Shown here piece by piece: positions 13,952 through 20,904 of a stretch of DNA of 26,775 nt (positions are counted from its first letter, which is position 1; each line of letters begins with the position of its first letter). A model generated the notes under the pieces. It made no database searches. It worked only from the letters and a program-made list of their open reading frames with translations, and was not told where the DNA came from. The position numbers and the translations under genes are program-made. Origin of the DNA: an uncultured Oscillospiraceae bacterium (GTDB taxonomy: Bacteria; Bacillota; Clostridia; Oscillospirales; Acutalibacteraceae); NCBI GenBank assembly GCA_900540865.1, contig UQHH01000035.1, forward strand, positions 1 through 26,775, read 5' to 3'.

Positions 13952-15211
13952 TCAAACCTTTGCCGGGTCTGTAATATAGCCAGTGACCGCGCTGGCCGCG
14001 GCCACAGCCGGGCTTGCAAGGTAGACCTCGGAATCCACATGGCCCATCCTGCCGACAAAGTTACGGTTTGTGGTCGATACGGCGCGCTCGCCCTGCGCGA
14101 GAATACCCATATGCCCGCCCAGGCACGGTCCGCAGGTCGGTGTGGAAACGACCGCCCCCGCTTTGACAAAAATGTCGAACAGCCCCTCATGCATGGCCTG
14201 GAGCCAGATATTCTGCGTGCCCGGGAAGATAATACAGCGCACGCCCTTCGCAAGCTTTTTGTCCTTTAATATTTCAGCCGCGATGCGCAGGTCGGTCATC
14301 CTGCCGTTGGTGCAGGAACCAATGACCACCTGGTCGATTTTTACTTCACCGACATCGTCGATGGTTTTGGTGTTTTCGGGAAGGTGCGGGAAAGCGACCG
14401 TCGGGCGCAATGCGGATAGGTCGATTTCATACACAGCGTCGTACTGCGCGTCCTCGTCCGCCGTATATTCTACGGGCGTACCCTGGAAGCGGCCGTCCGT
14501 ATAGGCGCGCGTGATTTCATCCACCGGAAAAATACCGTTCTTCGCGCCCGCCTCGATTGCCATATTCGCAATACAAAGCCGGTCGTCGATGTTCAGGTAA
14601 TTGAGCCCGTCGCCCGTAAATTCCATCGATTTGTACAGCGCGCCGTCCACGCCAATCATGCCGATGATATGTAAAATAACATCCTTGCCGCTTACATAAG
14701 GTGCGGGTTTGTTCTTTAATACAAATTTGATAGCGGAGGGTACCTTGAACCACGCCTTGCCGCTTATCATGGCTGCCGCCATATCGGTGGAGCCCACTCC
14801 CGTGGAGAACGCGCCGAGCGCGCCGTATGTACAGGTATGGGAATCTGCGCCGATACAGAGGCTCCCGGGGCCGACAAGTCCTTTTTCGGGAAGCAGCGCG
14901 TGCTCGATACCCATTTCGCCTACGTCATAGTAGTTTTTAATATCGTATTTGTCGGCGAACTGCCGTACCTGAAGACACTGCTGTGCCGCTTTTATATCCT
15001 TGTTTGGGGTAAAATGGTCCATAACCATCGCAATTTTTGTATTGTCAAACACGCCCTTCGCGCTGCTGTCGTTGAACACATTGATTGCAACGGGGGACGT
15101 AACGTCATTGCCGAGCACCATATCGAGCTTTGCCTCAATGAGCTGCCCCGCCTTGACCTGCGGCAGCCCGGCATGCGCCGCCAAAATTTTCTGTGACATT
15201 GTCATACCCAT
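13952..15211 (-). CDS. leuC: 3-isopropylmalate dehydratase large subunit
   Basis: Large, iron-sulfur subunit of isopropylmalate isomerase (aconitase family). The [4Fe-4S] ligands are Cys300 in GSCTNG and Cys360 and Cys363 in PTCGPCLGGHMG. Other family landmarks are MVMDHFTPNKD, CIGADSHTCTYGALG and NRNFVGRMGH. At 419 residues it is the shorter LeuC/HacA-type form found in clostridia and archaea and not the ~465-residue proteobacterial form. AGGAGG lies eight bases before the ATG; MSQ four codons on is an alternative start. It is divergent from the Crp/Fnr gene. Confidence 0.95.
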   Translation of the reverse strand: MGMTMSQKILAAHAGLPQVKAGQLIEAKLDMVLGNDVTSPVAINVFNDSSAKGVFDNTKIAMVMDHFTPNKDIKAAQQCLQVRQFADKYDIKNYYDVGEMGIEHALLPEKGLVGPGSLCIGADSHTCTYGALGAFSTGVGSTDMAAAMISGKAWFKVPSAIKFVLKNKPAPYVSGKDVILHIIGMIGVDGALYKSMEFTGDGLNYLNIDDRLCIANMAIEAGAKNGIFPVDEITRAYTDGRFQGTPVEYTADEDAQYDAVYEIDLSALRPTVAFPHLPENTKTIDDVGEVKIDQVVIGSCTNGRMTDLRIAAEILKDKKLAKGVRCIIFPGTQNIWLQAMHEGLFDIFVKAGAVVSTPTCGPCLGGHMGILAQGERAVSTTNRNFVGRMGHVDSEVYLASPAVAAASAVTGYITDPAKV

Positions 15212-15245
15212 AAAAATAACCTCCTGAAGATTGATTGCAGGGGTA

Positions 15246-15289
15246 TTATCTCACAGCGCTTGATAAAAGAATGTTAACTATGCTACAAT
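15246..15289 (+). promoter_or_regulatory. promoter of the Crp/Fnr gene with dyad
   Basis: TTGATA (15260-15265), an 18-base spacer and TACAAT (15284-15289) read toward the regulator gene 41 bases on. TTATC (15246-15250) and GATAA (15262-15266) form a dyad across the -35, which suits autoregulation or joint control of the divergent leuC. The dyad is short and may be chance. Confidence 0.55.
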
Positions 15290-15330
15290 TTAAAAGAACC
15301 TCGCAAATCATACGATAAGGATGGGCTTTT

Positions 15331-15999
15331 ATGGAACGTACGATGGCTTATTATGGAAACAGCTACGCCGGTTTGCCGGTTGAAATACGCGGCGTATTTG
15401 AAGGTATGCAGACCGGCAGACTGTATGCGAAAAACCAAATGATTTATACGCAGGGTGAAATGGCTGGCTGCTTTTACTATTTAAAAGAAGGCCAGGCAAA
15501 GATTTTTTTCAGTTCCCCGGATGGAATGGAAAAAACGCTAACCGTCGTGGGCGCCGGGGCTATTCTGGGCGAGGCTGCTTTTTTTGACGAGATGCCGCGC
15601 GTATCCTCCGCGAAGGCGCTGCAAAGGAGTGTCATTGTTGCAATTGACAGGAACCGCCTGCTCGCAAAGTTTCGTGAAACGCCGGGGCTTGCCATGCAGC
15701 TTTTGAATCTTCAGGCGCGTTCCATCCGGATGTTATCCGCCCAGGTGACGAGCATTACCTTTTTACAGGCGGACTGCCGCATTGCGCGGCTTCTGCTCCA
15801 GGCAAAGACCATGCGTCCCGACGGCAGCGCCGCGGTCGATTTGACCCATGAAGAAATTGGCAGCAGCGTGGGTGTTTCGCGCGTTACGGTCAGCAAAATA
15901 TTAAACGGCTTCGCTCGTAAGGGCATGATTCAAACGGCTTACCGCAGTATATTACTCAGAGACATGGACGCGCTCGCCGAAATTGCGGATTTTGAATAA
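15331..15999 (+). CDS. Crp/Fnr-family transcription regulator
   Basis: The 222-residue protein has an N-terminal cyclic-nucleotide-binding-like beta barrel (YTQGEMAGCFYYLKEGQAKI, then GAILGEAAFFDEMPR), a long dimerisation helix (about 112-140) and a C-terminal winged HTH (LTHEEIGSSVGVSRVTVSKI, then LNGFARKGMI). There is no N-terminal cysteine cluster, so it is not a classical oxygen-sensing FNR. The barrel has GE but not the full RSA phosphate-binding loop of CRP (PRVSSAKA is the nearest), so the ligand is unknown. AAGG lies upstream of the ATG. It is divergent from leuC and precedes the candidate sRNA. Confidence 0.9.
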   Translation: MERTMAYYGNSYAGLPVEIRGVFEGMQTGRLYAKNQMIYTQGEMAGCFYYLKEGQAKIFFSSPDGMEKTLTVVGAGAILGEAAFFDEMPRVSSAKALQRSVIVAIDRNRLLAKFRETPGLAMQLLNLQARSIRMLSAQVTSITFLQADCRIARLLLQAKTMRPDGSAAVDLTHEEIGSSVGVSRVTVSKILNGFARKGMIQTAYRSILLRDMDALAEIADFE

Positions 16000-16062
16000 A
16001 AAGGTTTAAATTCTTCAATTTGTTTATAAAATTATCGAATTTGTTAAATATTAAAATTTAAC

Positions 16063-16091
16063 TTGCAAATTTGAAACCATATTGGTATAAT
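16063..16091 (+). promoter_or_regulatory. strong promoter with no gene behind it
   Basis: TTGCAA (16063-16068), an exact 17-base spacer and a perfect TATAAT (16086-16091). The only thing between it and the terminator at 16175 is a short non-coding stretch, so it is taken as the promoter of the candidate small RNA. Confidence 0.75.
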
Positions 16092-16097
16092 CAGGTT

Positions 16098-16218
16098 GTG
16101 CCAAAATTTTGCCTACGACCCGCATACATATTTCTCCAACCCCCTCCATACATATTGTATGGAACCTGCCTTTTAACAGAAGGGGCGGCCGTTTAGCGGC
16201 CGCCCCTTCTGTTTTTAT
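16098..16218 (+). ncRNA. candidate small RNA with C-rich loop
   Basis: A transcript from the promoter at 16063-16091 would run about 120 nucleotides to the T-run after the hairpin at 16175-16213. I see no credible ORF in it. It contains CTCCAACCCCCTCC at about 16133-16147, complementary to GGAGG Shine-Dalgarno sequences. Right after is a 7-bp hairpin, CCATACA, TAT, TGTATGG. CATACATATT occurs twice, on either side of the C-rich part, so the TGTATG arm could pair with either copy, which would close or expose the C-rich stretch. Unpaired C-rich segments are the seed of several Gram-positive regulatory RNAs. I know of no named family that matches; expression is untested. Confidence 0.55.
16175..16215. 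terminator. strong bidirectional terminator
   Basis: AACAGAAGGGGCGGCCG and its exact complement form a 17-bp stem with a TTTAG loop. TTTTT follows on the plus strand, and AAAAGG lies on the other side. It ends the candidate sRNA and probably crp readthrough on the plus strand, and the permease gene at 16222 on the minus strand. Confidence 0.93.
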
Positions 16219-16221
16219 TAT

Positions 16222-17604
16222 TTACTGCGCCGTCATGGCCTGCCGGGGAGAAATTTTCATCATACTGCGCAAAAGCGTCAGCTCGCACAGCAGCGGCACA
16301 ACGATTGTAAGCAGCAGCGCAGCAGCACACAAAAGCAGGAAATCCGTCCAGCTAACCACATAAATCCGGTTGACGAACGCCCCGTTTGCGTTGATGAGGT
16401 TCATGACAAGCACGGCAAGCGCCGAAATCCCTCCGCCGATTATAAACGCGCGCAGGCCGAGCGCCGTCTGCTCTAGGTAAAGGCACCAGAATATCTGCCG
16501 GTTTTTGTAGCCGATTGCCTTGAGCAGCCCGATTTCCGCCTTGCGCCCCAAAAGGCTGTTTGAGGTGGAGAGGAACAGGTTAATGACCGTCAGCAGTAAA
16601 ATGGCAGCGGTAAAGAAGTTTCCCGCCGCGATGAACACATTTGCAAACGGCCCCACCTCGTGAGGAATAAAATGTTCAGTCCCCGGAGATACGCTGATTT
16701 TCATATCCTCCAACATGCCGCGGACCTTTTCTACATTTTCCGCCCGGTCCACCAGCACGGTAAAGCTGTGCAAATCCGTCCGGTTGAGGGCGTCGTAATA
16801 TTCCTCCATATAAATCTCGCTTTTTGTGGCATTGACCGCCATCCGCTCGATTTGGTTTGCCGTCTCGTTCGACACATAAACGGTATTCGGATTTCCGCCG
16901 CCTTCATAGGAGGCATGGTACACGCCTGCCACCCTGAACTTGTATTCCAGCGCCGGGAGGAAATCCCACTGCATAATATAAACGCCACCGCTTTTTTTAT
17001 AGTCCAGGATTTCAAAGGATTTTCCCTCTACCTTTACCGTAAGCGTCTTGTTCAAATAATCCGTCCCGCTTTGTATTACATCATTTATGGCATCCTCTTG
17101 TAAGTTATAATCAGTAACAGGATAAAAAGCATCCGGCACGATGCAGGAGAAAACGGGGCTTTCGTCGAGCCGGTTGCCCGCGACGACGTCCATTTTCTGT
17201 GTCTTGTAGAGCGCCCATGTCTCTATTGAGGTATTCTCAGGCGGCACGGGCAGCATACCGGTACAGTCCCCGTTCTCGTCTGAAACCTTGTTGATTTTAA
17301 AAAACTGATAATCCATTCCGTCGTTCATATCGACCGACTCCACGTGCTCCAGCCTGCTAATTTCCTCAATCAGCTCCGGAGTAAGGATTTGCATACCCAA
17401 ATCAACAAATGTGCTATCTATACTTAGCCGCCGTGCCGGGTCTTGGTTTTTAAAGCCGTCTAAAGCACGGCTGAGCGTAGCCGTAAAGCTCATAATCAGC
17501 GTAAGGGCAAACACCGAAAGCAGCAGCAAAAGAAATACGGAACCGCTTCTTTCGTTCCGCCTGCTGTTGGCCTTTACAAGAAAGTTTAACCGCCAGAGCT
17601 TCAT
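16222..17604 (-). CDS. MacB/FtsX-type ABC permease, copy 1, no ATPase
   Basis: The 460-residue protein has one N-terminal membrane helix (about 22-45), a large extracytoplasmic domain (about 46-320) and three C-terminal helices (about 322-346, 376-402, 418-442). The FtsX signature between helices 2 and 3, GRKAEIGLLKAIGYKNRQI, would contact an ATPase. MacB-family permeases transmit ATPase strokes to an ectodomain and act on substrates outside the membrane. No ATPase is present in the window. GGAAG precedes the ATG. The secreted-protein gene ends 54 bases upstream and is surely co-transcribed. Against copy 2 it differs at the first ~25 residues, at about 159-194 and 303-320, and at scattered sites; the last ~130 residues differ at about two positions. 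Confidence 0.85.
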   Translation of the reverse strand: MKLWRLNFLVKANSRRNERSGSVFLLLLLSVFALTLIMSFTATLSRALDGFKNQDPARRLSIDSTFVDLGMQILTPELIEEISRLEHVESVDMNDGMDYQFFKINKVSDENGDCTGMLPVPPENTSIETWALYKTQKMDVVAGNRLDESPVFSCIVPDAFYPVTDYNLQEDAINDVIQSGTDYLNKTLTVKVEGKSFEILDYKKSGGVYIMQWDFLPALEYKFRVAGVYHASYEGGGNPNTVYVSNETANQIERMAVNATKSEIYMEEYYDALNRTDLHSFTVLVDRAENVEKVRGMLEDMKISVSPGTEHFIPHEVGPFANVFIAAGNFFTAAILLLTVINLFLSTSNSLLGRKAEIGLLKAIGYKNRQIFWCLYLEQTALGLRAFIIGGGISALAVLVMNLINANGAFVNRIYVVSWTDFLLLCAAALLLTIVVPLLCELTLLRSMMKISPRQAMTAQ

Positions 17605-17657
17605 ACGCGCTTCCTTTCCGCCGGGCGCGAGAAACCACGCCCGGCTTTTTCCTCTGC

Positions 17658-18086
17658 TTAATAGGTTTGCGTTGTTGTCAGGGAGGATTTAAACCCTCCG
17701 CTGGTATTTTTGTAATAGTGCAGGCTTGACCCTTCCGGTACTCTTCCAAAATAATAGGTCGGGTGGGAAGACTGGTTGGCATATAGGCAATACGCTTGTT
17801 CTCCATATCTTATTCCATTTTGTTCCACCCTACAATTCCCCAAGGTTTTGTCTTTGCCGTTGTAGATGGTGGGATAAGACCCAAATGAGTCGGAGCGCGT
17901 GCCCTTATGGTCGGCTACAAAGTTAAATGATGTACTACCTGTCGCGGAACAGCTGATGGTATGGTTCCATGATTCTACCGCCGCGGAAGCCGAGCCGATG
18001 CAGCCCGCCGCAACCAGCATAGCAATCATAATTGCCGCTGCTGTCCTCTTTGTAAATTTCCGCTTTGCTGTTTTTTTGTTTTTCAT
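17658..18086 (-). CDS. small secreted protein, copy 1
   Basis: The 142-residue protein has a basic N-terminus (KNKKTAKRKFTKR), a hydrophobic core (AAAIMIAMLVAAGC) and a signal peptidase site after SASA at 35. LVAAGC also resembles a weak lipobox. The mature 107 residues are polar, rich in Ser, Thr, Tyr and Gly, with beta-type periodicity (TIYNGK, SHPTYYFGRVPEGSSLHYY). I recognise no family. By hand alignment it is about 60% identical to the copy 2 mature chain, while the 35-residue signal is identical. It has three cysteines (46, 85, 100); the last two are absent from copy 2, so they may form a disulfide. AAAGGA lies 12 bases before the ATG. Confidence 0.85.
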   Translation of the reverse strand: MKNKKTAKRKFTKRTAAAIMIAMLVAAGCIGSASAAVESWNHTISCSATGSTSFNFVADHKGTRSDSFGSYPTIYNGKDKTLGNCRVEQNGIRYGEQAYCLYANQSSHPTYYFGRVPEGSSLHYYKNTSGGFKSSLTTTQTY

Positions 18087-18135
18087 TATATTATTCAGTC
18101 CTTTCTTTTTTGGTTTAATTGATTGCCCTTATTTT

Positions 18136-18169
18136 TCCGCGGTTTCCTGCGGAGGAATGGCTGTCCATT
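18136..18169 (-). promoter_or_regulatory. leader hairpins of copy 1
   Basis: In the 5' leader, TCCGC and GCGGA pair at 18136-18153 and AATGG/CCATT at 18156-18169. The same two hairpins occur in copy 2, with the first stem lengthened to seven pairs there. A 17-codon frame starting in this leader is not conserved between copies, so RNA structure is the better explanation. Confidence 0.45.
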
Positions 18170-18201
18170 GGAACCGCCCCCATTACTATATTTTCAATTA
18201 A

Positions 18202-18230
18202 ATATTATCATTTTTTGTATATAAAATCCA
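18202..18230 (-). promoter_or_regulatory. promoter of secreted protein, copy 1
   Basis: On the minus strand TGGATT (18225-18230), 17 bases and TAATAT (18202-18207). The spacing and the -10 are conserved in copy 2. It leaves a leader of about 110 bases. Confidence 0.55.
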
Positions 18231-18331
18231 CTGTTTGTGATGTTTGGTAGTTATTCTGGTAGCTTTGGTATTTTCCGTAAGCTCTTAATTACAGAAATCG
18301 ACATGTTTCGCACTGGGTTATATACAAAAAA

Positions 18332-18356
18332 GCCGCGCAGCGTTTTACTGCACGGC
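18332..18356 (-). terminator. terminator of copy 2 permease
   Basis: GCCGCGCAG and CTGCACGGC form a 9-bp stem with one mismatch and a 7-base loop, then TTTTTTG on the minus strand. It lies 22 bases past the copy 2 permease stop and heads the copy 1 leader. Confidence 0.75.
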
Positions 18357-18377
18357 ATCCTCACGCTTTTATTTAGA

Positions 18378-19760
18378 TTACTGCGCCGCCATGGCCTGCC
18401 GGGGAGAAATTTTCATCATACTGCGCAAAAGCGTCAGCTCGCACAGCAGCGGCACAACGATTGTAAGCAGCAGCGCAGCAGCACACAAAAGCAGGAAATC
18501 CGTCCAGCTAACCACATAAATCCGGTTGACGAACGCCCCGTTTGCGTTGATGAGGTTCATGACAAGCACGGCAAGCGCCGAAATCCCTCCGCCGATTATA
18601 AACGCGCGCAGGCCGAGCGCCGTCTGCTCTAGGTAAAGGCACCAGAATATCTGCCGGTTTTTGTAGCCGATTGCCTTGAGCAGCCCAATTTCCGCCTTGC
18701 GCCCCAAAAGGCTGTTCGAGGTGGACAGGAACAGGTTAATGACCGTCAGCAGTAAAATGGCAACGGTAAAGAAGTTTCCCGCCGCGATGAATACGTTTGC
18801 AAGCAGGCCAACGTCATCGGGGACGGATTGTGGGGTAGATGGATACACATTTACCTTCATGTCCTCCAACATGCCGCGGACTTTTTCAACATTGTCCGCC
18901 CGGTCCACCAGCACGGTAAAGCTGTGTAAATCCGTCCGCTTGAGCGCGTCGTAATATTCCTCCATATAAATTTCGCTTTTTGTGGCATCGACCGCCATGC
19001 GCTCAATTTGGTTTGCCGTCTCGTTCGACACATAAACGGTATTCGGATTTCCGTTCCCTTCGTAGGAGGCATGGTACACGCCTGCCACCCTGAGCTTGTA
19101 TTCCAGCGCCGGGAGGGAATCCCACTGCATAATATAAACGCCGCCGCTTTTCTTATAGTCCAGGATATCAAAGGATTTTCCCCATACCTTCACCGTAAAC
19201 GTCTTGCCCAGGTAATCCAAACCGTTTTGCATATAACCGTCCTTTTTGCCGCCCTGCGTATCATAATCGTCAACAGGACAGAAGTTGTCCGGAACAATAC
19301 AGGAGAACACGGGGCTTTCGTCGAGCCGGTTGCCCGCGACGACGTCCATTTTCTGCGTTTTATAGAGTGCCCATGTTTCTATCGAAGCATCCTCAGGCGG
19401 TACAGGCAGCATGCCGGTACAGTCCCCGTTATCGTCTGAAACCTTGTTGATTTTAAAAAACTGATAATCCATCCCGTCATCCATATCGACCGACTCCACG
19501 TGCTCCAACCTGCTAATTTCCTCAATCAGCTCCGGAGTAAGGATTTGCATACCCAAATCAACAAATGTGCTATCTATACTTAGCCGCCGTGCCGGGTCTT
19601 GGTTTTTAAAGCCGTCTAAAGCACGGCTGAGCGTAGCCGTAAAGCTCATAATCAGCGTAAGGGCAAACACCGAAAGCAGCAGCAGAACAAAAACCGTACC
19701 TCCTTGTCTGTTGCGCTTTCTGTTAGCTTTTGCAAGAAATTGATAGCTTTGCAGCTTCAT
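18378..19760 (-). CDS. MacB/FtsX-type ABC permease, copy 2, no ATPase
   Basis: Paralogue of the 16222 permease with the same 460-residue length and topology. The start is the ATG at 19758-19760, with AAGGTG upstream; the longer frame to 19808 lacks a ribosome binding site. It differs from copy 1 in the cytoplasmic N-terminus (KLQSYQFLAKANRKRNRQGG), in the ectodomain patch around 159-194 (NFCPVDDYDTQGGKKDGYMQ and following), and around 303-320 (NVYPSTPQSVPDDVGLL). The three C-terminal helices with the FtsX motif are identical apart from one or two positions. The secreted-protein gene ends 79 bases upstream. As in copy 1, no ATPase gene is adjacent. Confidence 0.85.
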   Translation of the reverse strand: MKLQSYQFLAKANRKRNRQGGTVFVLLLLSVFALTLIMSFTATLSRALDGFKNQDPARRLSIDSTFVDLGMQILTPELIEEISRLEHVESVDMDDGMDYQFFKINKVSDDNGDCTGMLPVPPEDASIETWALYKTQKMDVVAGNRLDESPVFSCIVPDNFCPVDDYDTQGGKKDGYMQNGLDYLGKTFTVKVWGKSFDILDYKKSGGVYIMQWDSLPALEYKLRVAGVYHASYEGNGNPNTVYVSNETANQIERMAVDATKSEIYMEEYYDALKRTDLHSFTVLVDRADNVEKVRGMLEDMKVNVYPSTPQSVPDDVGLLANVFIAAGNFFTVAILLLTVINLFLSTSNSLLGRKAEIGLLKAIGYKNRQIFWCLYLEQTALGLRAFIIGGGISALAVLVMNLINANGAFVNRIYVVSWTDFLLLCAAALLLTIVVPLLCELTLLRSMMKISPRQAMAAQ

Positions 19761-19839
19761 ACTATCACCTTTTTTCAAAGCCAGGGCACCGCCCGGAAAT
19801 TGAATCACCGGGCAGCGTTTGCAGCAATGGATAATTGAA

Positions 19840-20268
19840 TTAATACTGTTGTGCGGTTACAACAGACGAGCTGAATCCACCGTAGGTATTATCGTAATAA
19901 TGTACGCTCGAGCCGTACGGTACCCTGTCAAAATATATTGTCGGGTGCGAGGGAGAATTCCCCTGTAAGTAATAAGCCTGTTTTTTATATGTTTTCCCAT
20001 TTAAAACAACCTTTGTTACTCCCTTACTATAGCTCTTTCCGTTATAAATTGTTATATATGAATTAAACGTATCGGTTCGATTACCGGTTTTATTCGCATT
20101 GAACACGAACGATGTGCTCCCCGTTGCGGCACAGCTTACCGTGTGCGTCCAAGACTCCGCAGCCGCTGACGCCGAGCCAATACAGCCCGCCGCAACCAGC
20201 ATGGCAATCATAATTGCCGCTGCCGTCCTCTTTGTAAATTTACGCTTTGCTGTTTTTTTGTTTTTCAT
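19840..20268 (-). CDS. small secreted protein, copy 2
   Basis: The 142-residue paralogue of the 17658 gene. The first 35 residues, including the SASA cleavage site, are identical to copy 1. In the mature chain conserved positions include ESW, HT, SC, ATGSTSF, TIYNGK, QAY, SHPT, RVP, GSS, HYY and GGF, and about 40% of residues differ. It has one mature cysteine (46). The mature part carries more Lys and Tyr than copy 1 (SYSKGVTKVVLNGKTYKKQAYY). The function is unknown; a secreted partner, substrate or ligand for the co-encoded permease is the simplest reading. AAAGGA lies 12 bases before the ATG. Confidence 0.85.
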   Translation of the reverse strand: MKNKKTAKRKFTKRTAAAIMIAMLVAAGCIGSASAAAESWTHTVSCAATGSTSFVFNANKTGNRTDTFNSYITIYNGKSYSKGVTKVVLNGKTYKKQAYYLQGNSPSHPTIYFDRVPYGSSVHYYDNTYGGFSSSVVTAQQY

Positions 20269-20316
20269 TATATTATTCAGTCCTTTCTTTTTTGGTTTAA
20301 TTGATTGCCCTTATTT

Positions 20317-20349
20317 TCCGCGGTATCCGCGGAGGAATGGCTGTCCATT
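20317..20349 (-). promoter_or_regulatory. leader hairpins of copy 2
   Basis: TCCGCGGTATCCGCGGA folds into a 7-bp stem with a 3-base loop (20317-20333), followed by AATGG/CCATT (20336-20349). The first stem is longer and tighter than in copy 1, where the same place reads TCCGC, 8 bases, GCGGA. Confidence 0.45.
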
Positions 20350-20383
20350 GGAACCGCCCCCCTCTTTCTATATTTTCAATTAA

Positions 20384-20412
20384 ATATTATCGTTTTTTAT
20401 ATATAAAATCTA
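20384..20412 (-). promoter_or_regulatory. promoter of secreted protein, copy 2
   Basis: On the minus strand TAGATT (20407-20412), 17 bases and TAATAT (20384-20389), matching the copy 1 promoter in position and spacing. Confidence 0.55.
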
Positions 20413-20514
20413 CCGTTTGTGATGTTTGGTAGTTATTCTGGTAAGTTTGGTATTTTTTGTAGGCTCTTAATTACAGAAATCGACATGTTTCGCGCTGGGT
20501 TATATATAAAAAAA

Positions 20515-20538
20515 GCCGCGCAGCGTTTTACTGCACGG
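20515..20538 (-). terminator. duplicated stem-loop terminator at repeat edge
   Basis: Second copy of the GCCGCGCAG/CTGCACGG stem with TTTTTTT after it on the minus strand. No intact gene lies upstream of it for it to terminate, which marks the edge of the duplication. Confidence 0.65.
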
Positions 20539-20904
20539 ACGTTTCATTTTTTATTAATAACCTATTTATCAAACAGAATCCGCTCGTTTTTGTCCTTTGC
20601 TCTTTAACCGCTTCGCCTCCAGGCCTGGGTTATCAGTCTAGCAAACCGGCCCTCTAAACGGTTGGTTTCCTCTCTAGATTTAGTTTTTCTACAATCCAAG
20701 TGAGAAAAAATAGAAGAAAGCGAACTTAATCGGGCAAACAGGAAGATTTGTAGGTATTTAGCCATTTATGTAAAGAAATTACCGAAAAACCTGCATAAAA
20801 TTAACAGTTTGTTTTTTGATTTTTTCGTCGTTCTCTGATATAATGACTCCGAAGGTTATGAAACGGCCAACAGGGCCAAAAAATATGAAAGGGATGGTTA
20901 CGGA
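20539..20904. other. unassigned intergenic region
   Basis: No gene is supported. The minus strand has an open frame of about 20 codons (PGLEAKRLKSKGQKRADSV, about 20570-20630) that may be the tail of a lost gene. Hairpins AACCG/CGGTT (near 20645-20663) and TTTTTCT/AGAAAAA (20684-20709) are present. The promoter of the CBS gene occupies the end of the stretch. Confidence 0.4.
20816..20844 (+). promoter_or_regulatory. promoter of the CBS-domain gene
   Basis: TTGATT (20816-20821), 17 bases and a perfect TATAAT (20839-20844), about 60 bases upstream of the ATG. A short GGCC/GGCC hairpin lies in the leader. Confidence 0.8.

Larger units (their letters stand above)
16222..18356. repeat. tandem duplication, copy 1
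   Basis: This is the first copy of a tandem repeat of about 2.15 kb; the second is 18378-20538. In minus-strand order each copy has an upstream stem-loop, a leader of about 240 bases, a secreted-protein gene and a permease gene. Leaders, signal-peptide codons and most of the permease are nearly identical at the base level. The mature secreted protein and parts of the permease ectodomain differ. Confidence 0.9.
18378..20538. repeat. tandem duplication, copy 2
   Basis: Second copy of the 2.15-kb unit. Homology with copy 1 stops abruptly at the base of the stem-loop at 20515-20538, beyond which the sequence is unrelated. The upstream stem-loop is therefore probably the terminator of an earlier gene, carried along when the unit was duplicated. 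Confidence 0.9.

Noticed and set aside
18115..18170. 17-codon leader ORF starting ATGGACAGC before the secreted gene
   Set aside because: A one-base change in the second cassette copy alters its frame and length, so it is not conserved as a peptide; the hairpins are.
17658..20268. Naming the secreted proteins lactococcin 972-type bacteriocins
   Set aside because: The gene layout (small secreted protein plus large membrane protein) is only broadly similar and the mature sequence lacks the family's recognisable pattern.
20580..20680. Possible tRNA or structured RNA around the GAAGCGGTT-like sequence
   Set aside because: No cloverleaf, anticodon arm or T-loop consensus could be fitted; only short hairpins are present.
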